Shown here: positions 27,398-36,186 of the stretch, one piece after another
Layout: each line of letters opens with the position of its first letter
How positions within the stretch are numbered: position 1 is the stretch's first letter
Notes under the pieces: model-generated
What the model was told of the DNA's origin: nothing
Seen by the model: only the letters and a program-made list of their open reading frames with translations
Databases searched by the model: none
Assembly (NCBI GenBank): GCA_019359125.1
Contig: JAHHHY010000002.1
Location: forward strand, 310,001 to 374,000
Source of the DNA: Pleurocapsa minor GSE-CHR-MK 17-07R
GTDB lineage: Bacteria; Chloroflexota; Anaerolineae; Aggregatilineales; Phototrophicaceae
DNA length: 64,000 bases
Direction: 5' to 3'
Translations under genes and position numbers: made by a program

Positions 27398-28996
27398 GTG
27401 TCTTCAACAGGCGCACAGTTAATCCGCATGATTCTACCTGTCCTCATCGCAATTGCTATCCCGCTGGGCTTCCTGTACATCGTGTGGGTGCTGGAGGTGT
27501 TTTCCGTCAGCCGCTTCCGCGTGATGATCAGCGCGATTGGCTGGGGTGTGGCCGCGTTTATCATCGCACTGGTCATTCAGTCTGCGCTGGCGCGCTTCGG
27601 CGTGATTTCGGCATCGATGGTGCCGATTACCACCGCGCCCTTTCTTGAGGAGCTGCTCAAAGGTATCGGCATCGTCGTGCTGGCCCAGCGCATGATTGTG
27701 CGTTATGCCGTGGACGGGGCCAGCTATGGCTTTGCCATTGGCACGGGCTTTGCGGTGGCCGAAAACCTGCTGTATCTGTTTGCAAATCCCTCCCTTCAGC
27801 TGGAAGTGTCGCTGGCGCGCGTGCTTTCCGTCAGCCTGATGCACGCTTTCAACACGGGTTTCGTGGGCGCGGTCATCGGCAGCAACTTTTTTCGCCGGTC
27901 AACCACGCTGTCTGCCAAGCTGCTGGGCGCGTTTGCCCTGGCTGCCGCGGCGCACCTGCTGTTCAATCTGGTGGTGCGCAATGTGTCGGGCCTGCCGCTG
28001 ATTCTGATTGCCATCCTGATCGGAATGACCGGCTTGACAGCGATCGTCACCGTCATCATTTATGCGGTGCGCGCCGAACGCAAGTGGATCAACGAGATGC
28101 TGGAGAATGACCAGGTGTCGGCGGGCGAGCGGGCCGCTGTCATCAATCCAGACCAGATGATCCAGATTGTGGCCAAGCACCGCGACCAGCTCGGCCACGA
28201 ACGCGCTGATTTACTGCTGCGCTATACGCAGCTGCTGGCCCAGCGTTCGATTTTGCAGAAGACGCTGACGATGAATCAGCGGCGCAACTATGAGGATACC
28301 CTGCGCAAGCAGCTCATGGTGGTCGATCGCCAGCTTGAACAGCTGCGCCGCGAGATGGGCATGTATATGCGCATCTGGCTGCGCTCGCTGCTGCCTTCCG
28401 AGGAAAGCGAAGTCTGGCAGGGCCTGACGAATGAGCTGGGCGATGATTCACCGCTGCTTCGCCTGGTCTCCACGCTGAACGCCAGGCAGGTCGCGCTGTC
28501 GCCTGAATCTGCGGTCAGTCGCCGCGCTGCACTGAAGGCGACGCAGTTGTTCAGCGATCTGGATGATGAAGAAATCACCGATCTGGTGGCCTTGCTGGAG
28601 GAAGTACCCGTCCGGCTGATGCAGGATGTGATGGAGCAGGGCAAAGTGGATGACCATCTGTACATCGTGGCCTCGGGCAGCCTGTCGGCCAGCGCCATTG
28701 ATGAAGGGGGCAATGAGACCATCATCACCGGCTATACGGCAGGTGGCACCTTTGGCGAGCTGAGCATGATCGATCTGGAGCCGCCGCCCGCGACAATCAC
28801 CGCGCTGTCTGACAGCCTGCTTTACCGGCTTTCGCGTGAGGACCTGATCACCCTGATTTATGCCAAGCCGCAGATCAGCCTGCGCATGATGAAGCAGCTG
28901 GTGGGCCAGGTGCGCCAGGGCACAGAACTGCTGATCTGGCTGCAAAAGACCAGCACAGCGGGCACAATGCCGCATACCGCGCCGTTTATTTTGTAG
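27398..28996 (+). CDS. PrsW-family membrane protease fused to a cyclic-nucleotide-binding-like domain
   Basis: The N-terminal ~225 residues hold seven to eight membrane helices and the PrsW/CAAX-type protease signatures: E-E-x-x-K at 84-88, E122 in AVAENLLY, H149-x-x-N152 and H186-x-x-x-N190. A predicted helical/coiled linker spans ~235-345. The C-terminal domain (~380-505) is cNMP-binding-like, with IVASGSLS, GGTFGELSMIDLEPP and SREDL. The Arg that binds cyclic phosphate in the PBC (FGEx...RxA) is replaced by Pro/Ala, so it may bind another ligand or none. PrsW proteases cleave anti-sigma factors; this fusion suggests a regulated version. GTG start is uncertain. Confidence 0.8.
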   Translation: MSSTGAQLIRMILPVLIAIAIPLGFLYIVWVLEVFSVSRFRVMISAIGWGVAAFIIALVIQSALARFGVISASMVPITTAPFLEELLKGIGIVVLAQRMIVRYAVDGASYGFAIGTGFAVAENLLYLFANPSLQLEVSLARVLSVSLMHAFNTGFVGAVIGSNFFRRSTTLSAKLLGAFALAAAAHLLFNLVVRNVSGLPLILIAILIGMTGLTAIVTVIIYAVRAERKWINEMLENDQVSAGERAAVINPDQMIQIVAKHRDQLGHERADLLLRYTQLLAQRSILQKTLTMNQRRNYEDTLRKQLMVVDRQLEQLRREMGMYMRIWLRSLLPSEESEVWQGLTNELGDDSPLLRLVSTLNARQVALSPESAVSRRAALKATQLFSDLDDEEITDLVALLEEVPVRLMQDVMEQGKVDDHLYIVASGSLSASAIDEGGNETIITGYTAGGTFGELSMIDLEPPPATITALSDSLLYRLSREDLITLIYAKPQISLRMMKQLVGQVRQGTELLIWLQKTSTAGTMPHTAPFIL

Positions 28997-30083
28997 GGTC
29001 TTCCGGGTCTTCAGGCGCATCTTCCGGGTCGCTGGCTTCCAGCGCGCTGCTCAGCATGTCGGTCATCACACCGGAGACATGCTTCACCGCGCCTATCGCC
29101 CGCCCGTAGTTAATATTTGTCGGCCCAATCACGCCGACTGCCCCGCTGGCTTCGCCTGGCACGCCGTAGCGCGACAGGATCATCGTCAGGTGGCTGAGGT
29201 CTTCCCAGCGCCCGTTGCCCGCGATCACGACCTGCACGTCACGATGGGCGGGTGTCAGCACTTCGTTCAGGATGCCGGTCAGGAATTCGCGTTCTTCGAT
29301 CACGCGGACGGCCTGCTGGGCGCCGCGCGGCTGGCTGATGCTGGCCACCAGGTCGCTCAGGCCATCCCGGTATACCAGGCGCGCCGGCTCGGATGACGAA
29401 CGGTCCATGATTTCAGCCACCAGCTCAGCCAGTTCGCGCTCCAGCGCGGTGAACTGGCCCAGGCGGGCGCGCACATCATCGGCGCTGGCATCCATGCAGG
29501 CGGCATTCAGCCGGTTAGCGACTTCACTCAGGCGCGCCTGCGCGACGGTCTCGCTCAGCGTCAGCATATGCTGATGTACGGCGCCCTGGTTCAGCACCAG
29601 CACCATCAGCACCAGGCGCTGCTGGATGGCGATCAGTTCGCAGTGTTTGAAGCGGCTGGTATCGGCCTTGGGCGGGGTGACGAGCGCGGCGGCCTGTGTC
29701 GTCCGCGAGAGCGCGCTGGCCACCGCGTTCAGCCATTGTTCAGTGGCCAGCGGGGCTGTCTCCAGATGTGTCTGAATGGCGGAGGCATCGTCGGCAGACA
29801 GGCTGTTGGCCTGAATCAGGAAGCGCACGAAGTAGCGATAGCCGTTTTCGGTGGGCACGCGCCCGGCCGAGGTATGCGGCGCGTAAATCAATCCCAGGTC
29901 TTCCAGCACGGCCATTTCGTTGCGCACGGTGGCGCTGCTGACATGGGACGACAGTTTTTCGCTCAGGAATTTGCTGCTGACCGGCTCAGGGGATTGCGAA
30001 TAAACGCGGATGATGAGCGCCAGAATTTCTTCCTGGCGGGTTGTAAGACTTGGAAATACAGATGCGTCAGAGTCCATATACAT
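28986..30083 (-). CDS. hrcA: Heat-inducible transcriptional repressor HrcA
   Basis: Repressor of groE/dnaK operons through CIRCE operators. The N-terminal winged helix (TTRQEEILALIIRVYSQS... VSSATVRNEMAVLEDLGLIY) is followed by the DUF293-like HrcA domain with SAGRVPTENGYRYFV and a C-terminal IGPTNINYGRAIGAVKHVS block. I use ATG 30083; ATG 30077 is two codons away. No CIRCE (TTAGCACTC-N9-GAGTGCTAA) is visible upstream of grpE or elsewhere, and groE is not in the window. Its stop overlaps the convergent PrsW-fusion stop by 11 bp. Confidence 0.95.
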   Translation of the reverse strand: MYMDSDASVFPSLTTRQEEILALIIRVYSQSPEPVSSKFLSEKLSSHVSSATVRNEMAVLEDLGLIYAPHTSAGRVPTENGYRYFVRFLIQANSLSADDASAIQTHLETAPLATEQWLNAVASALSRTTQAAALVTPPKADTSRFKHCELIAIQQRLVLMVLVLNQGAVHQHMLTLSETVAQARLSEVANRLNAACMDASADDVRARLGQFTALERELAELVAEIMDRSSSEPARLVYRDGLSDLVASISQPRGAQQAVRVIEEREFLTGILNEVLTPAHRDVQVVIAGNGRWEDLSHLTMILSRYGVPGEASGAVGVIGPTNINYGRAIGAVKHVSGVMTDMLSSALEASDPEDAPEDPEDPTK

Positions 30084-30084
30084 G

Positions 30085-30135
30085 TCACTCAACGGCCATT
30101 GGTCGTGCGAAACTTGCGGGTCAGGTCTTGAGTGA
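30085..30135. promoter_or_regulatory. Inverted CACTC/GAGTG half-sites between hrcA and trxA
   Basis: TCACTCAA (30085-30092) and TTGAGTGA (30128-30135) are perfect inverted 8-mers 35 bp apart. CIRCE has the same CACTC...GAGTG core in this orientation but with a 9-bp spacer. This might be a pair of HrcA half-sites or coincidence. A TATGAT box for trxA is nearby. Confidence 0.35.
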
Positions 30136-30206
30136 TATTCTGCCGATATGATACCATCAAGGGCATACACGCGTCAAAGAACGCTGAGAAGGATAGGGGC
30201 AACAAC

Positions 30207-30536
30207 ATGGGCAGCCATACGTTTGAAGTAACGACGCAGAATTTCGACAGCGATGTCCTGAAGTCAGACAAGCCGGTGCTGGTCGATTTCTGGGCGGAAT
30301 GGTGCGGCCCGTGCAAGATGCTGGGACCGATCGTGGAACAGCTTGCTGCTGAGCAGGGTGGCGCCATGAAGGTGGGCAAGCTGGATACCGACGAGAATGG
30401 CGATGTGGCCATGCAGTACGGCATCATGAGCATCCCCACGCTGATCCTGTTTAAGGGCGGCGAACCGGTCGCGCGCATCACCGGCTTCCAGCCGAAGGAA
30501 CGCATCCTGTCGCAGCTTCAGGCGCACCTTCAGTAA
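30207..30536 (+). CDS. trxA: Thioredoxin
   Basis: A standard 109-residue thioredoxin with the WCGPCK active site (residues ~32-37), cis-Pro in SIPTL, and the [17 protein letters not shown] ending. It reduces protein disulfides in the cytoplasm. ATG 30207 follows AGGATAGGGG; an upstream in-frame start would add unrelated residues. A good terminator follows directly. Confidence 0.95.
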   Translation: MGSHTFEVTTQNFDSDVLKSDKPVLVDFWAEWCGPCKMLGPIVEQLAAEQGGAMKVGKLDTDENGDVAMQYGIMSIPTLILFKGGEPVARITGFQPKERILSQLQAHLQ

Positions 30537-30562
30537 CTGAAACACGCCGCATCGATACTGAA

Positions 30563-30600
30563 AAGAGGCAGTCCACACGATGGGCTGCCTCTTTGTTTTT
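30563..30600 (+). terminator. trxA terminator
   Basis: AAAGAGGCAG (30563-30572) pairs with CTGCCTCTTT (30586-30595) and is followed by GTTTTT. It separates trxA from the next gene. Confidence 0.85.
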
Positions 30601-30637
30601 CGGTGTATCATAAAGTTCTGAGTGAAGGGGCAGGCGG

Positions 30638-31189
30638 ATGGTTACAGGCGTAAACCTGGTCACGGTGGAGCAATTCGAGCAGTTTCTGGCGCGGCCGGAG
30701 AACCGTGAGCGCGTGTTTGAGCTGATCGATGGGGAGATCGTGGAAAAAGTGCCAACACGTGAACATGCGGCAATCGCGTTCAATTTCGCCTATGAATTTG
30801 GACGTTTTCTCGATGAGCACGATATTGGCCAGGGTGCTGTGGAGGCGCGTCACCGCCCCACCGATGATCCGCACAATGACCGTCTTCCCGATGTGTCGAT
30901 CGTGCTGGGGAATCGGCCGGTTGAACGCACCGGCGCGGCCAATTACATGCCCGATGTGTGCGTCGAGATCCAGTCGCCGGCTGATAGCCTGATCGCTATG
31001 CGCGACAAGGCGCAGTTCTATCTCCGGCATGGCACGAAACTGGTCATTCTGGTGTACACGCAGCAGCGCATTCTTGAAGTGGTTACGCCAGGCAACGCAT
31101 ATCTGCTCACCGAAGCCGATACGCTGGAAGGCGGCGAGATACTGCCCGGCTTTAGCGTGCCCGTGAGCCGTCTGTTCCGCCGCCTGTAA
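30638..31189 (+). CDS. Uma2-family (DUF820) PD-(D/E)XK protein, copy 1
   Basis: A 183-residue member of the Uma2/DUF820 group, which has a restriction-endonuclease-like fold and no established biological role. The core is visible as MPDVCVEIQSPAD (the D and E-x-Q/K positions), then R-D-K-A-Q-F-Y-L-R-H-G-T-K-L-V-I-L and LEGGEILPGFSVPVSRLF, the family's C-terminal ending. ATG 30638 follows GGGGCAGG. A second Uma2 gene is at 43869-44423. Confidence 0.9.
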   Translation: MVTGVNLVTVEQFEQFLARPENRERVFELIDGEIVEKVPTREHAAIAFNFAYEFGRFLDEHDIGQGAVEARHRPTDDPHNDRLPDVSIVLGNRPVERTGAANYMPDVCVEIQSPADSLIAMRDKAQFYLRHGTKLVILVYTQQRILEVVTPGNAYLLTEADTLEGGEILPGFSVPVSRLFRRL

Positions 31190-31201
31190 CGGCCTGGCTG
31201 G

Positions 31202-31960
31202 CTATCCCCGCGTTTCGCGTACAGCCTCTTCGGCTTTCGCCTTCAAGAATGAAATATCCGTCAGCGGCGTCACCAGCGTGAAGCCCATCTCGGCCATGCG
31301 CCTGGCATTGGCCGCCGACTGCGCCTGCACGCCCGGAATCAGGTTGTGCTTGCGGCAGGCAGCCAGGATTTTCCCCACAGCATCCACCATGACCGGATCG
31401 CTGAAGTCGGCGCGTTTCTTCACGCCCAGGTTGATGCTCAGGTCGCTCGGCCCAATGTATAGTCCGCTCATGCCGGGCGTGCTGGCGATGTCGTCCAGGT
31501 TGGCCATCGCCTCAGCCGTCTCGATCAGCGCGAAGGCCAGCAGCGTCTCATTGGCTTTCTCCACATAATCCGGCCCGCCGTACATAAAACCGCGCGTGGG
31601 GCCGTAGCTGCGCGTGCCCTGCGGCGGAAAACGGCAGGCGCTGACGAACGCCTCGGCCTGTGCGCGGGTGCTGATCATCGGGCAGATCACGCCATACGCG
31701 CCCGCGTCCAGCACCTGCATGATGGCTGCCGGGTCATTCCAGGCCACGCGCACCAGCGGGGTCACGTCGGTGGTCGAGATGGCCTGCAGCATGGTCACGG
31801 CTGTCTCGAAGCCGATCAGCCCGTGCTGCATGTCGACGGTCAGGGCGTCGAACCCGGCGTGCGCCATCTGCTCGGCCACCCACGGGCTGGGAATCGTGAG
31901 CCAGGCATTGACGCTTGTGCGTCCCTGCTGCCAGGCCGTCATCAGTTTGTTTTCGCGCAT
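31202..31960 (-). CDS. HpcH/HpaI-family aldolase/citrate-lyase-like
   Basis: A class II pyruvate-type aldolase of 252 residues. Landmarks are AGFDALTVDMQHGLIG (with the catalytic His), PLVRVAWNDPAAIMQVLDAGAYGVICPMIS, the GTRSYGPTRG loop and the ALIETAEAMANLDDI metal-binding Glu block. Proteins of this family cleave 2-keto-3-deoxy or 2,4-dihydroxyhept-2-ene-dioate substrates; which one here is unknown, and no aromatic degradation cluster is present. GAGAGGAGC precedes the ATG. Confidence 0.9.
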   Translation of the reverse strand: MRENKLMTAWQQGRTSVNAWLTIPSPWVAEQMAHAGFDALTVDMQHGLIGFETAVTMLQAISTTDVTPLVRVAWNDPAAIMQVLDAGAYGVICPMISTRAQAEAFVSACRFPPQGTRSYGPTRGFMYGGPDYVEKANETLLAFALIETAEAMANLDDIASTPGMSGLYIGPSDLSINLGVKKRADFSDPVMVDAVGKILAACRKHNLIPGVQAQSAANARRMAEMGFTLVTPLTDISFLKAKAEEAVRETRG

Positions 31961-32127
31961 ATCATGCTCCTCTCGCTGGTTGCGCTGAAGTATGCCGCAC
32001 TCGGGATAAATCTGCCGCAGCCACGTCCCATCATGCAGACCAGCATAAGTCCAATTGTTTCACAGGTGTAACCTTTGGGCGACGAAGCTGTTCTTATTCT
32101 TTAGTGCCGAAGTCGCAATACGCTTGG

Positions 32128-32133
32128 TATACT
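32128..32133 (+). promoter_or_regulatory. Putative -10 of the carboxylase operon
   Basis: A TATACT box at 32128-32133 lies about 50 bp before the carboxyltransferase ATG. No convincing -35 is at the expected distance, so support is moderate. Confidence 0.4.
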
Positions 32134-32183
32134 TGCGCAACAACGCACCACCGATGCGCGAATGCCCTCTAAGGAATCTACGT

Positions 32184-33734
32184 ATGAGTGTAAATCCGAA
32201 GATCGAACACCTGCGCGCCCGCCGCGCTTTGAGCCAGCAGGGCGGCGGACCTGAGCGCGTCAAGCGCCAGCACGATGCAGGCCGCAATACCGCGCGCGAA
32301 CGCCTGGATATCCTGCTGGACCCGGGCAGCTTCCGCGAGCTGGATGCGTTCGTCAAGCATCGCTCCACCGACTTTGGCCTGGGCGAGCAGGAATTTGTGG
32401 GCGACAGCGTGGTCACCGGCTGGGGTACCATCAGCGGGCGACTGGTGTATGTGTTCTCGCAGGATTTCACCGTGTTGGGCGGCAGCCTGAGCGAAGTCCA
32501 TGCCGAGAAAATCCTTAAGGTGATGGATATGGCGATGCGCACCGGGTCGCCGATTATCGGCCTGATGGACAGCGGCGGGGCACGTATTCAGGAAGGCGTC
32601 ATCAGCCTGGGCGGATACGCCAGCATCTTCCTCAAGAATACGCTGGCCAGCGGCGTGATTCCGCAGATCAGCGTGATTATGGGCCCGTGCGCGGGCGGCG
32701 CCGTCTACAGCCCTGCGCTGACCGATTTTATTTTCATGGTCAAAGACACCAGCTACATGTTCATCACCGGCCCGGACGTGGTCAAGCAGGTGACGCACGA
32801 AGATGTGACCGCCGAAGAACTGGGCGGCGCCAGCGTGCACGCGGCCAAAAGCGGCGTGGCCCATATCGTGGGCGAGAACGAGACGCAGACGCTGCTGCTG
32901 GTGCGTGAGATGTTCAGCTACCTGCCGCAGAACAATATGGAAGATCCGCCGCTGGTGCCCACCAGCGACGACCCGCTGCGTTCGGATGCAGACCTGGACA
33001 CGATTGTGCCAGACAGCCCGAACAAGCCGTATGACATGAAGGAAGTCGTCAAACGCGTGGTGGATGACGGCGTGTTTTACGAGGTGCAGCCGGATTACGC
33101 GGCCAATATCGTGGTCGGCTTTGCGCGCCTGGGCGGGCACAGCGTCGGCGTCGTGGCCAACCAGCCGATGGTGCTGGCGGGCGTGCTGGACATCAAGGCC
33201 AGCGAGAAAGCTGCGCGCTTCATCCGCTTCTGCGACTGCTTCAACCTGCCGATCATCACCTTTGTCGATGTGCCCGGCTACCTGCCCGGCACGGCCCAGG
33301 AACACAACGGCATTATCATGAGCGGGGCCAAGCTGCTGTATGCCTACTGCGAGGCGACCGTGCCGAAGCTGACCGTGACGACGCGCAAGAGCTATGGCGG
33401 CGCGTACTGCGTGATGAGCAGCAAGCATATTCGCGGCGACCTCAACCTGGCGTGGCCAACGGCCGAAATCGCCGTGATGGGGCCGGAAGGCGCGGTCGAG
33501 ATCATCTATCGCCGCGACCTGAAAGATGCGCATGACCCGGCCCAGCTCAAAGCGGAGATGGCGGCCCAGTATCGCGAGAAGCTGGCCAATCCGTATATCG
33601 CTGCCGAGCGCGGCTTTGTGGATGATGTGATCGAGCCGCGTGAGACCCGCGCCCGCCTGATCAATGGCCTGGAAGTGTTCCAGAACAAGCGCGACAGCAA
33701 CCCGCCGAAGAAACATGGGAATATCCCCCTGTAG
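32184..33734 (+). CDS. pccB: Acyl-CoA carboxylase, carboxyltransferase (beta) subunit
   Basis: A 516-residue carboxyltransferase of the PccB/AccD5-like family with both crotonase-like halves. Typical blocks are [49 protein letters not shown] (oxyanion glycines), [16 protein letters not shown] and the second-half [16 protein letters not shown] with [16 protein letters not shown]. The PccB-type length and layout favour propionyl- or methylmalonyl-CoA as product over malonyl-CoA, but specificity cannot be proved from sequence. ATG 32184 follows AAGGAA. The first gene of a three-gene operon. Confidence 0.92.
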   Translation: MSVNPKIEHLRARRALSQQGGGPERVKRQHDAGRNTARERLDILLDPGSFRELDAFVKHRSTDFGLGEQEFVGDSVVTGWGTISGRLVYVFSQDFTVLGGSLSEVHAEKILKVMDMAMRTGSPIIGLMDSGGARIQEGVISLGGYASIFLKNTLASGVIPQISVIMGPCAGGAVYSPALTDFIFMVKDTSYMFITGPDVVKQVTHEDVTAEELGGASVHAAKSGVAHIVGENETQTLLLVREMFSYLPQNNMEDPPLVPTSDDPLRSDADLDTIVPDSPNKPYDMKEVVKRVVDDGVFYEVQPDYAANIVVGFARLGGHSVGVVANQPMVLAGVLDIKASEKAARFIRFCDCFNLPIITFVDVPGYLPGTAQEHNGIIMSGAKLLYAYCEATVPKLTVTTRKSYGGAYCVMSSKHIRGDLNLAWPTAEIAVMGPEGAVEIIYRRDLKDAHDPAQLKAEMAAQYREKLANPYIAAERGFVDDVIEPRETRARLINGLEVFQNKRDSNPPKKHGNIPL

Positions 33735-33756
33735 GGCGGGAGGAAGGCGCATCCAG

Positions 33757-35286
33757 ATGATGTATGAACCGCAGCAGACGAAAATAACCAAGGTTCTGAT
33801 CGCCAATCGCGGCGAAATTGCCGTGCGCGTGATTCGCGCATGCCGCGACCTGGGCATCAAGACCGTGGCCGTTTACAGCGACGCCGACCGCGCCAGCCTG
33901 CATGTGCGCTATGCCGATGAAGCCATTTATATCGGCCCGCCCGCCCCGCGCGAAAGCTATCTGGTGGGCGAGAAGATCATCGAGGCGGCCCGGCGCACCG
34001 GCGCCGATGCCATTCACCCGGGCTATGGCTTCCTCAGCGAGCGCGAATGGTTCGCGCAGGCTGTGTCCGACGAAGGCATCATCTTCATCGGCCCGCCCGC
34101 CAAGGCCATCGCCACGATGGGCGACAAACAAAGCGCCCGCGAGGCCGTGAAAAAGAATGGCGTCCCCGTGGTGCCCGGCACTGAGCCCGGCATGCGTGAC
34201 GACGAAATTCTGGCGGCAGCCGCGCAGATTGGCGCGCCCGTCATGGTCAAGGCGGCGGCTGGCGGTGGCGGCAAGGGCATGCGTGCCGTGCATGCGCTGG
34301 AAGATCTGCCGGAGGCGCTGGCGGCGGCCCGGCGCGAGGCCGAGAGCGCGTTTGGCGACGGCGAAGTCTATCTGGAAAAGCTGATCGTCGGCGCACGCCA
34401 TATCGAGTTCCAGATTCTGGCCGATATGCACGGCAACACGATTCACCTGGGCGAGCGCGAGTGCTCGATTCAGCGCCGCCATCAGAAGCTGGTGGAAGAA
34501 GCGCCCAGCCCATTCCTTGATGCAGACCTGCGCCAGCGCATGGGCGATATGGCGATTCGGGCGGCCCAGAGCGTGGGCTATGTCAATGCCGGCACGATCG
34601 AGTGCCTGGTGGATAAAGACAAGAATTTCTACTTCATGGAGATGAATACCCGCTTGCAGGTGGAGCATCCCGTGACCGAGTTGGTCACTGGGCTGGACCT
34701 GGTGAAAGAGCAGATTCGTATCGCGCGCGGGCGCCGTATGGGCCCGACGGAAAGCGTGCTTCAGCCGAAAGGCTGGGCGATGGAATGTCGCATCAATGCC
34801 GAGGACCCGTATAACAACTTCATGCCCAGCGTGGGCACGATCAGCACACTGCTGCTGCCCACCGGGCCGGGCGTGCGCGTGGACAGCGGGGTGTATGCTG
34901 GCTACAGCATCACGCCATACTACGACAGCATGATCGCCAAGCTGATTACGTGGGGCGATGATCGTCCGGAGGCGATGCTGCGCATGCGCCGCGCCCTGGA
35001 AGAATTCACCATCATGGGCGTCAAGCACAATATCCCCTTCCACCAGAACCTGATGCGCAGCTTCAGCTTCATCGCGGGCAAGATTGACACCAAGTTCGTG
35101 GAAGAACGCTTCAGCATGCACACGTACGAGACCGATCCTGATGATGGCGAGCTGGAGACGGCCGCGATTGCCGCCACGCTGTATGCGCATCGCCAGCGCC
35201 AGCTGCGCAGCCAGGTGGTCGGGCGCAATGAGCGCGATACCAGCAACTGGAAATGGCTGTCTCGCTGGGAACGGATCCACCGATGA
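33757..35286 (+). CDS. accC: Biotin carboxylase subunit of acyl-CoA carboxylase
   Basis: A 509-residue ATP-grasp enzyme that carboxylates biotin on the partner carrier protein. The N-terminal LIANRGEIAVRVIRACRD, the P-loop-like AAAGGGGKGMRAV, ERECSIQRRHQKLVEEAP, the catalytic block EMNTRLQVEHPVTEL and the C-terminal LHPDN-type region (FHQNLMR) are present. ATG 33757 (with a second ATG directly after) follows GGGAGGAAGG. Its stop overlaps the next start within ATGA, which couples translation. Confidence 0.96.
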   Translation: MMYEPQQTKITKVLIANRGEIAVRVIRACRDLGIKTVAVYSDADRASLHVRYADEAIYIGPPAPRESYLVGEKIIEAARRTGADAIHPGYGFLSEREWFAQAVSDEGIIFIGPPAKAIATMGDKQSAREAVKKNGVPVVPGTEPGMRDDEILAAAAQIGAPVMVKAAAGGGGKGMRAVHALEDLPEALAAARREAESAFGDGEVYLEKLIVGARHIEFQILADMHGNTIHLGERECSIQRRHQKLVEEAPSPFLDADLRQRMGDMAIRAAQSVGYVNAGTIECLVDKDKNFYFMEMNTRLQVEHPVTELVTGLDLVKEQIRIARGRRMGPTESVLQPKGWAMECRINAEDPYNNFMPSVGTISTLLLPTGPGVRVDSGVYAGYSITPYYDSMIAKLITWGDDRPEAMLRMRRALEEFTIMGVKHNIPFHQNLMRSFSFIAGKIDTKFVEERFSMHTYETDPDDGELETAAIAATLYAHRQRQLRSQVVGRNERDTSNWKWLSRWERIHR

Positions 35287-35777
35287 AATATGTGACGACA
35301 CTCAACGGCAAGACGTTTGAAATCGAGATCAACAAGGACGGTACGCTGCTGGTCAATGGCCATCCGCGCACGGTCGATTTTCTGGCGCTGGGGCCGGAGC
35401 TGTATTCAATCATCCGCGAAAACGAGAGCTATGAAGTCGTGATCGAGGAAGATGCTGACGGCGTGCAGGTGCAGCTGCGCGGCCAGCTTTTCAGCGGCAC
35501 GGTGCTGGACGAGCGCGCCCAGCTGATGGCTTCGCTGCGCGGCGGCCCCGCTTCCGAGACGGGCGAGGTGTCGATCAAGGCGCCGATGCCCGGCCTGATT
35601 GTCGTGCTGCCTGTCAGCGAAGGCCAGGAAGTCGTGCAGGGCCAGACGGTGGTCATCCTCGAAAGCATGAAGATGCAGAACGAGCTGAAAGCGCCGCGCG
35701 CGGGCACGGTTCAGCGCATCAGCGTGAACGAAGGCCAGAGCGTGGAGCAGGGCAAGCTGCTGGTCACGATTGTCTAG
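35283..35777 (+). CDS. accB: Biotin carboxyl carrier protein
   Basis: A 164-residue carrier. The last ~75 residues are a biotinyl domain (IKAPMPGLIVVLPVSEGQEV... ) with the modification motif ESMKMQNE, Lys ~130, the biotin attachment site. The first ~90 residues form a beta-rich subdomain (YVTTLNGKTFEIEIN) that probably docks to the carboxylase. Completes a three-subunit enzyme with the two upstream genes, unlike the fused alpha subunits of many propionyl-CoA carboxylases. Confidence 0.95.
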   Translation: MKYVTTLNGKTFEIEINKDGTLLVNGHPRTVDFLALGPELYSIIRENESYEVVIEEDADGVQVQLRGQLFSGTVLDERAQLMASLRGGPASETGEVSIKAPMPGLIVVLPVSEGQEVVQGQTVVILESMKMQNELKAPRAGTVQRISVNEGQSVEQGKLLVTIV

Positions 35778-35890
35778 GCCGCATGTTCCTGCGTGCGTCT
35801 TTCGAAGCCATTTATGTTGACCAGCGCTGTTCACCGCAGATGTGCTTTTCGGAGCTTGCTGGTGGTCAAATTCTTTTGCGGTTTTTCGTA

Positions 35891-35948
35891 GGGGCCTGGC
35901 ATGCTGTAGGGGCTTGGCATGCCAGGCCCCTACAGCATGCCAGGCCCC
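35891..35948. repeat. 58-bp near-perfect palindrome (GGCATGCTGTAGGGGC family)
   Basis: The 58 bp read almost identically on both strands; only one base pair (35913 against its partner) is mismatched, as G-T. It consists of GGGGCCTGGCATGCTGTAGG and its inverted repeat around a TTGGCATGCCA-like centre. Part of the 409-bp gap at 35778-36186, which otherwise holds smaller palindromes and no believable gene. Confidence 0.9.
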
Positions 35949-36003
35949 GTAGGTACCAGGTTAAGGAACTCTCGCCGAGGATTCAGCCTGATTTTGCTCC
36001 TCC

Positions 36004-36156
36004 GGGGCGGACACATAGGTCCGCCCCTACTCAAATTCGCACGGATTTGAAGGAAAAATCTCACGGTTGCACATGCTTGTCCGCGAGGAATGTAGGGGCG
36101 GACCTGCGGGTCCGCCCGCTAACCAGAAGAAAAACAGAGGCTTGGCATGCCAAGCC
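36004..36156. repeat. Cluster of three smaller GC-rich palindromes
   Basis: Within the same intergenic gap are: GGGGCGGAC/GTCCGCCCC (36004-36012 with 36019-36027), GGGCGGACC/GGTCCGCCC (36096-36104 with 36109-36117), and a perfect 18-bp palindrome GGCTTGGCATGCCAAGCC (36139-36156) followed by CCTACAGCATG, which repeats part of the 58-bp element. Such GTAGGGGCGGAC-type repeats are dispersed in many environmental bacterial genomes and are often mistranslated as short proteins. Confidence 0.85.
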
Positions 36157-36186
36157 CCTACAGCATGATATCGCCTCTGATGTTTC

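Noticed and set aside
32178-33860. 560-codon minus-strand frame
   Set aside because: Antisense to the carboxyltransferase gene; His/Ala/Gln-rich shadow.
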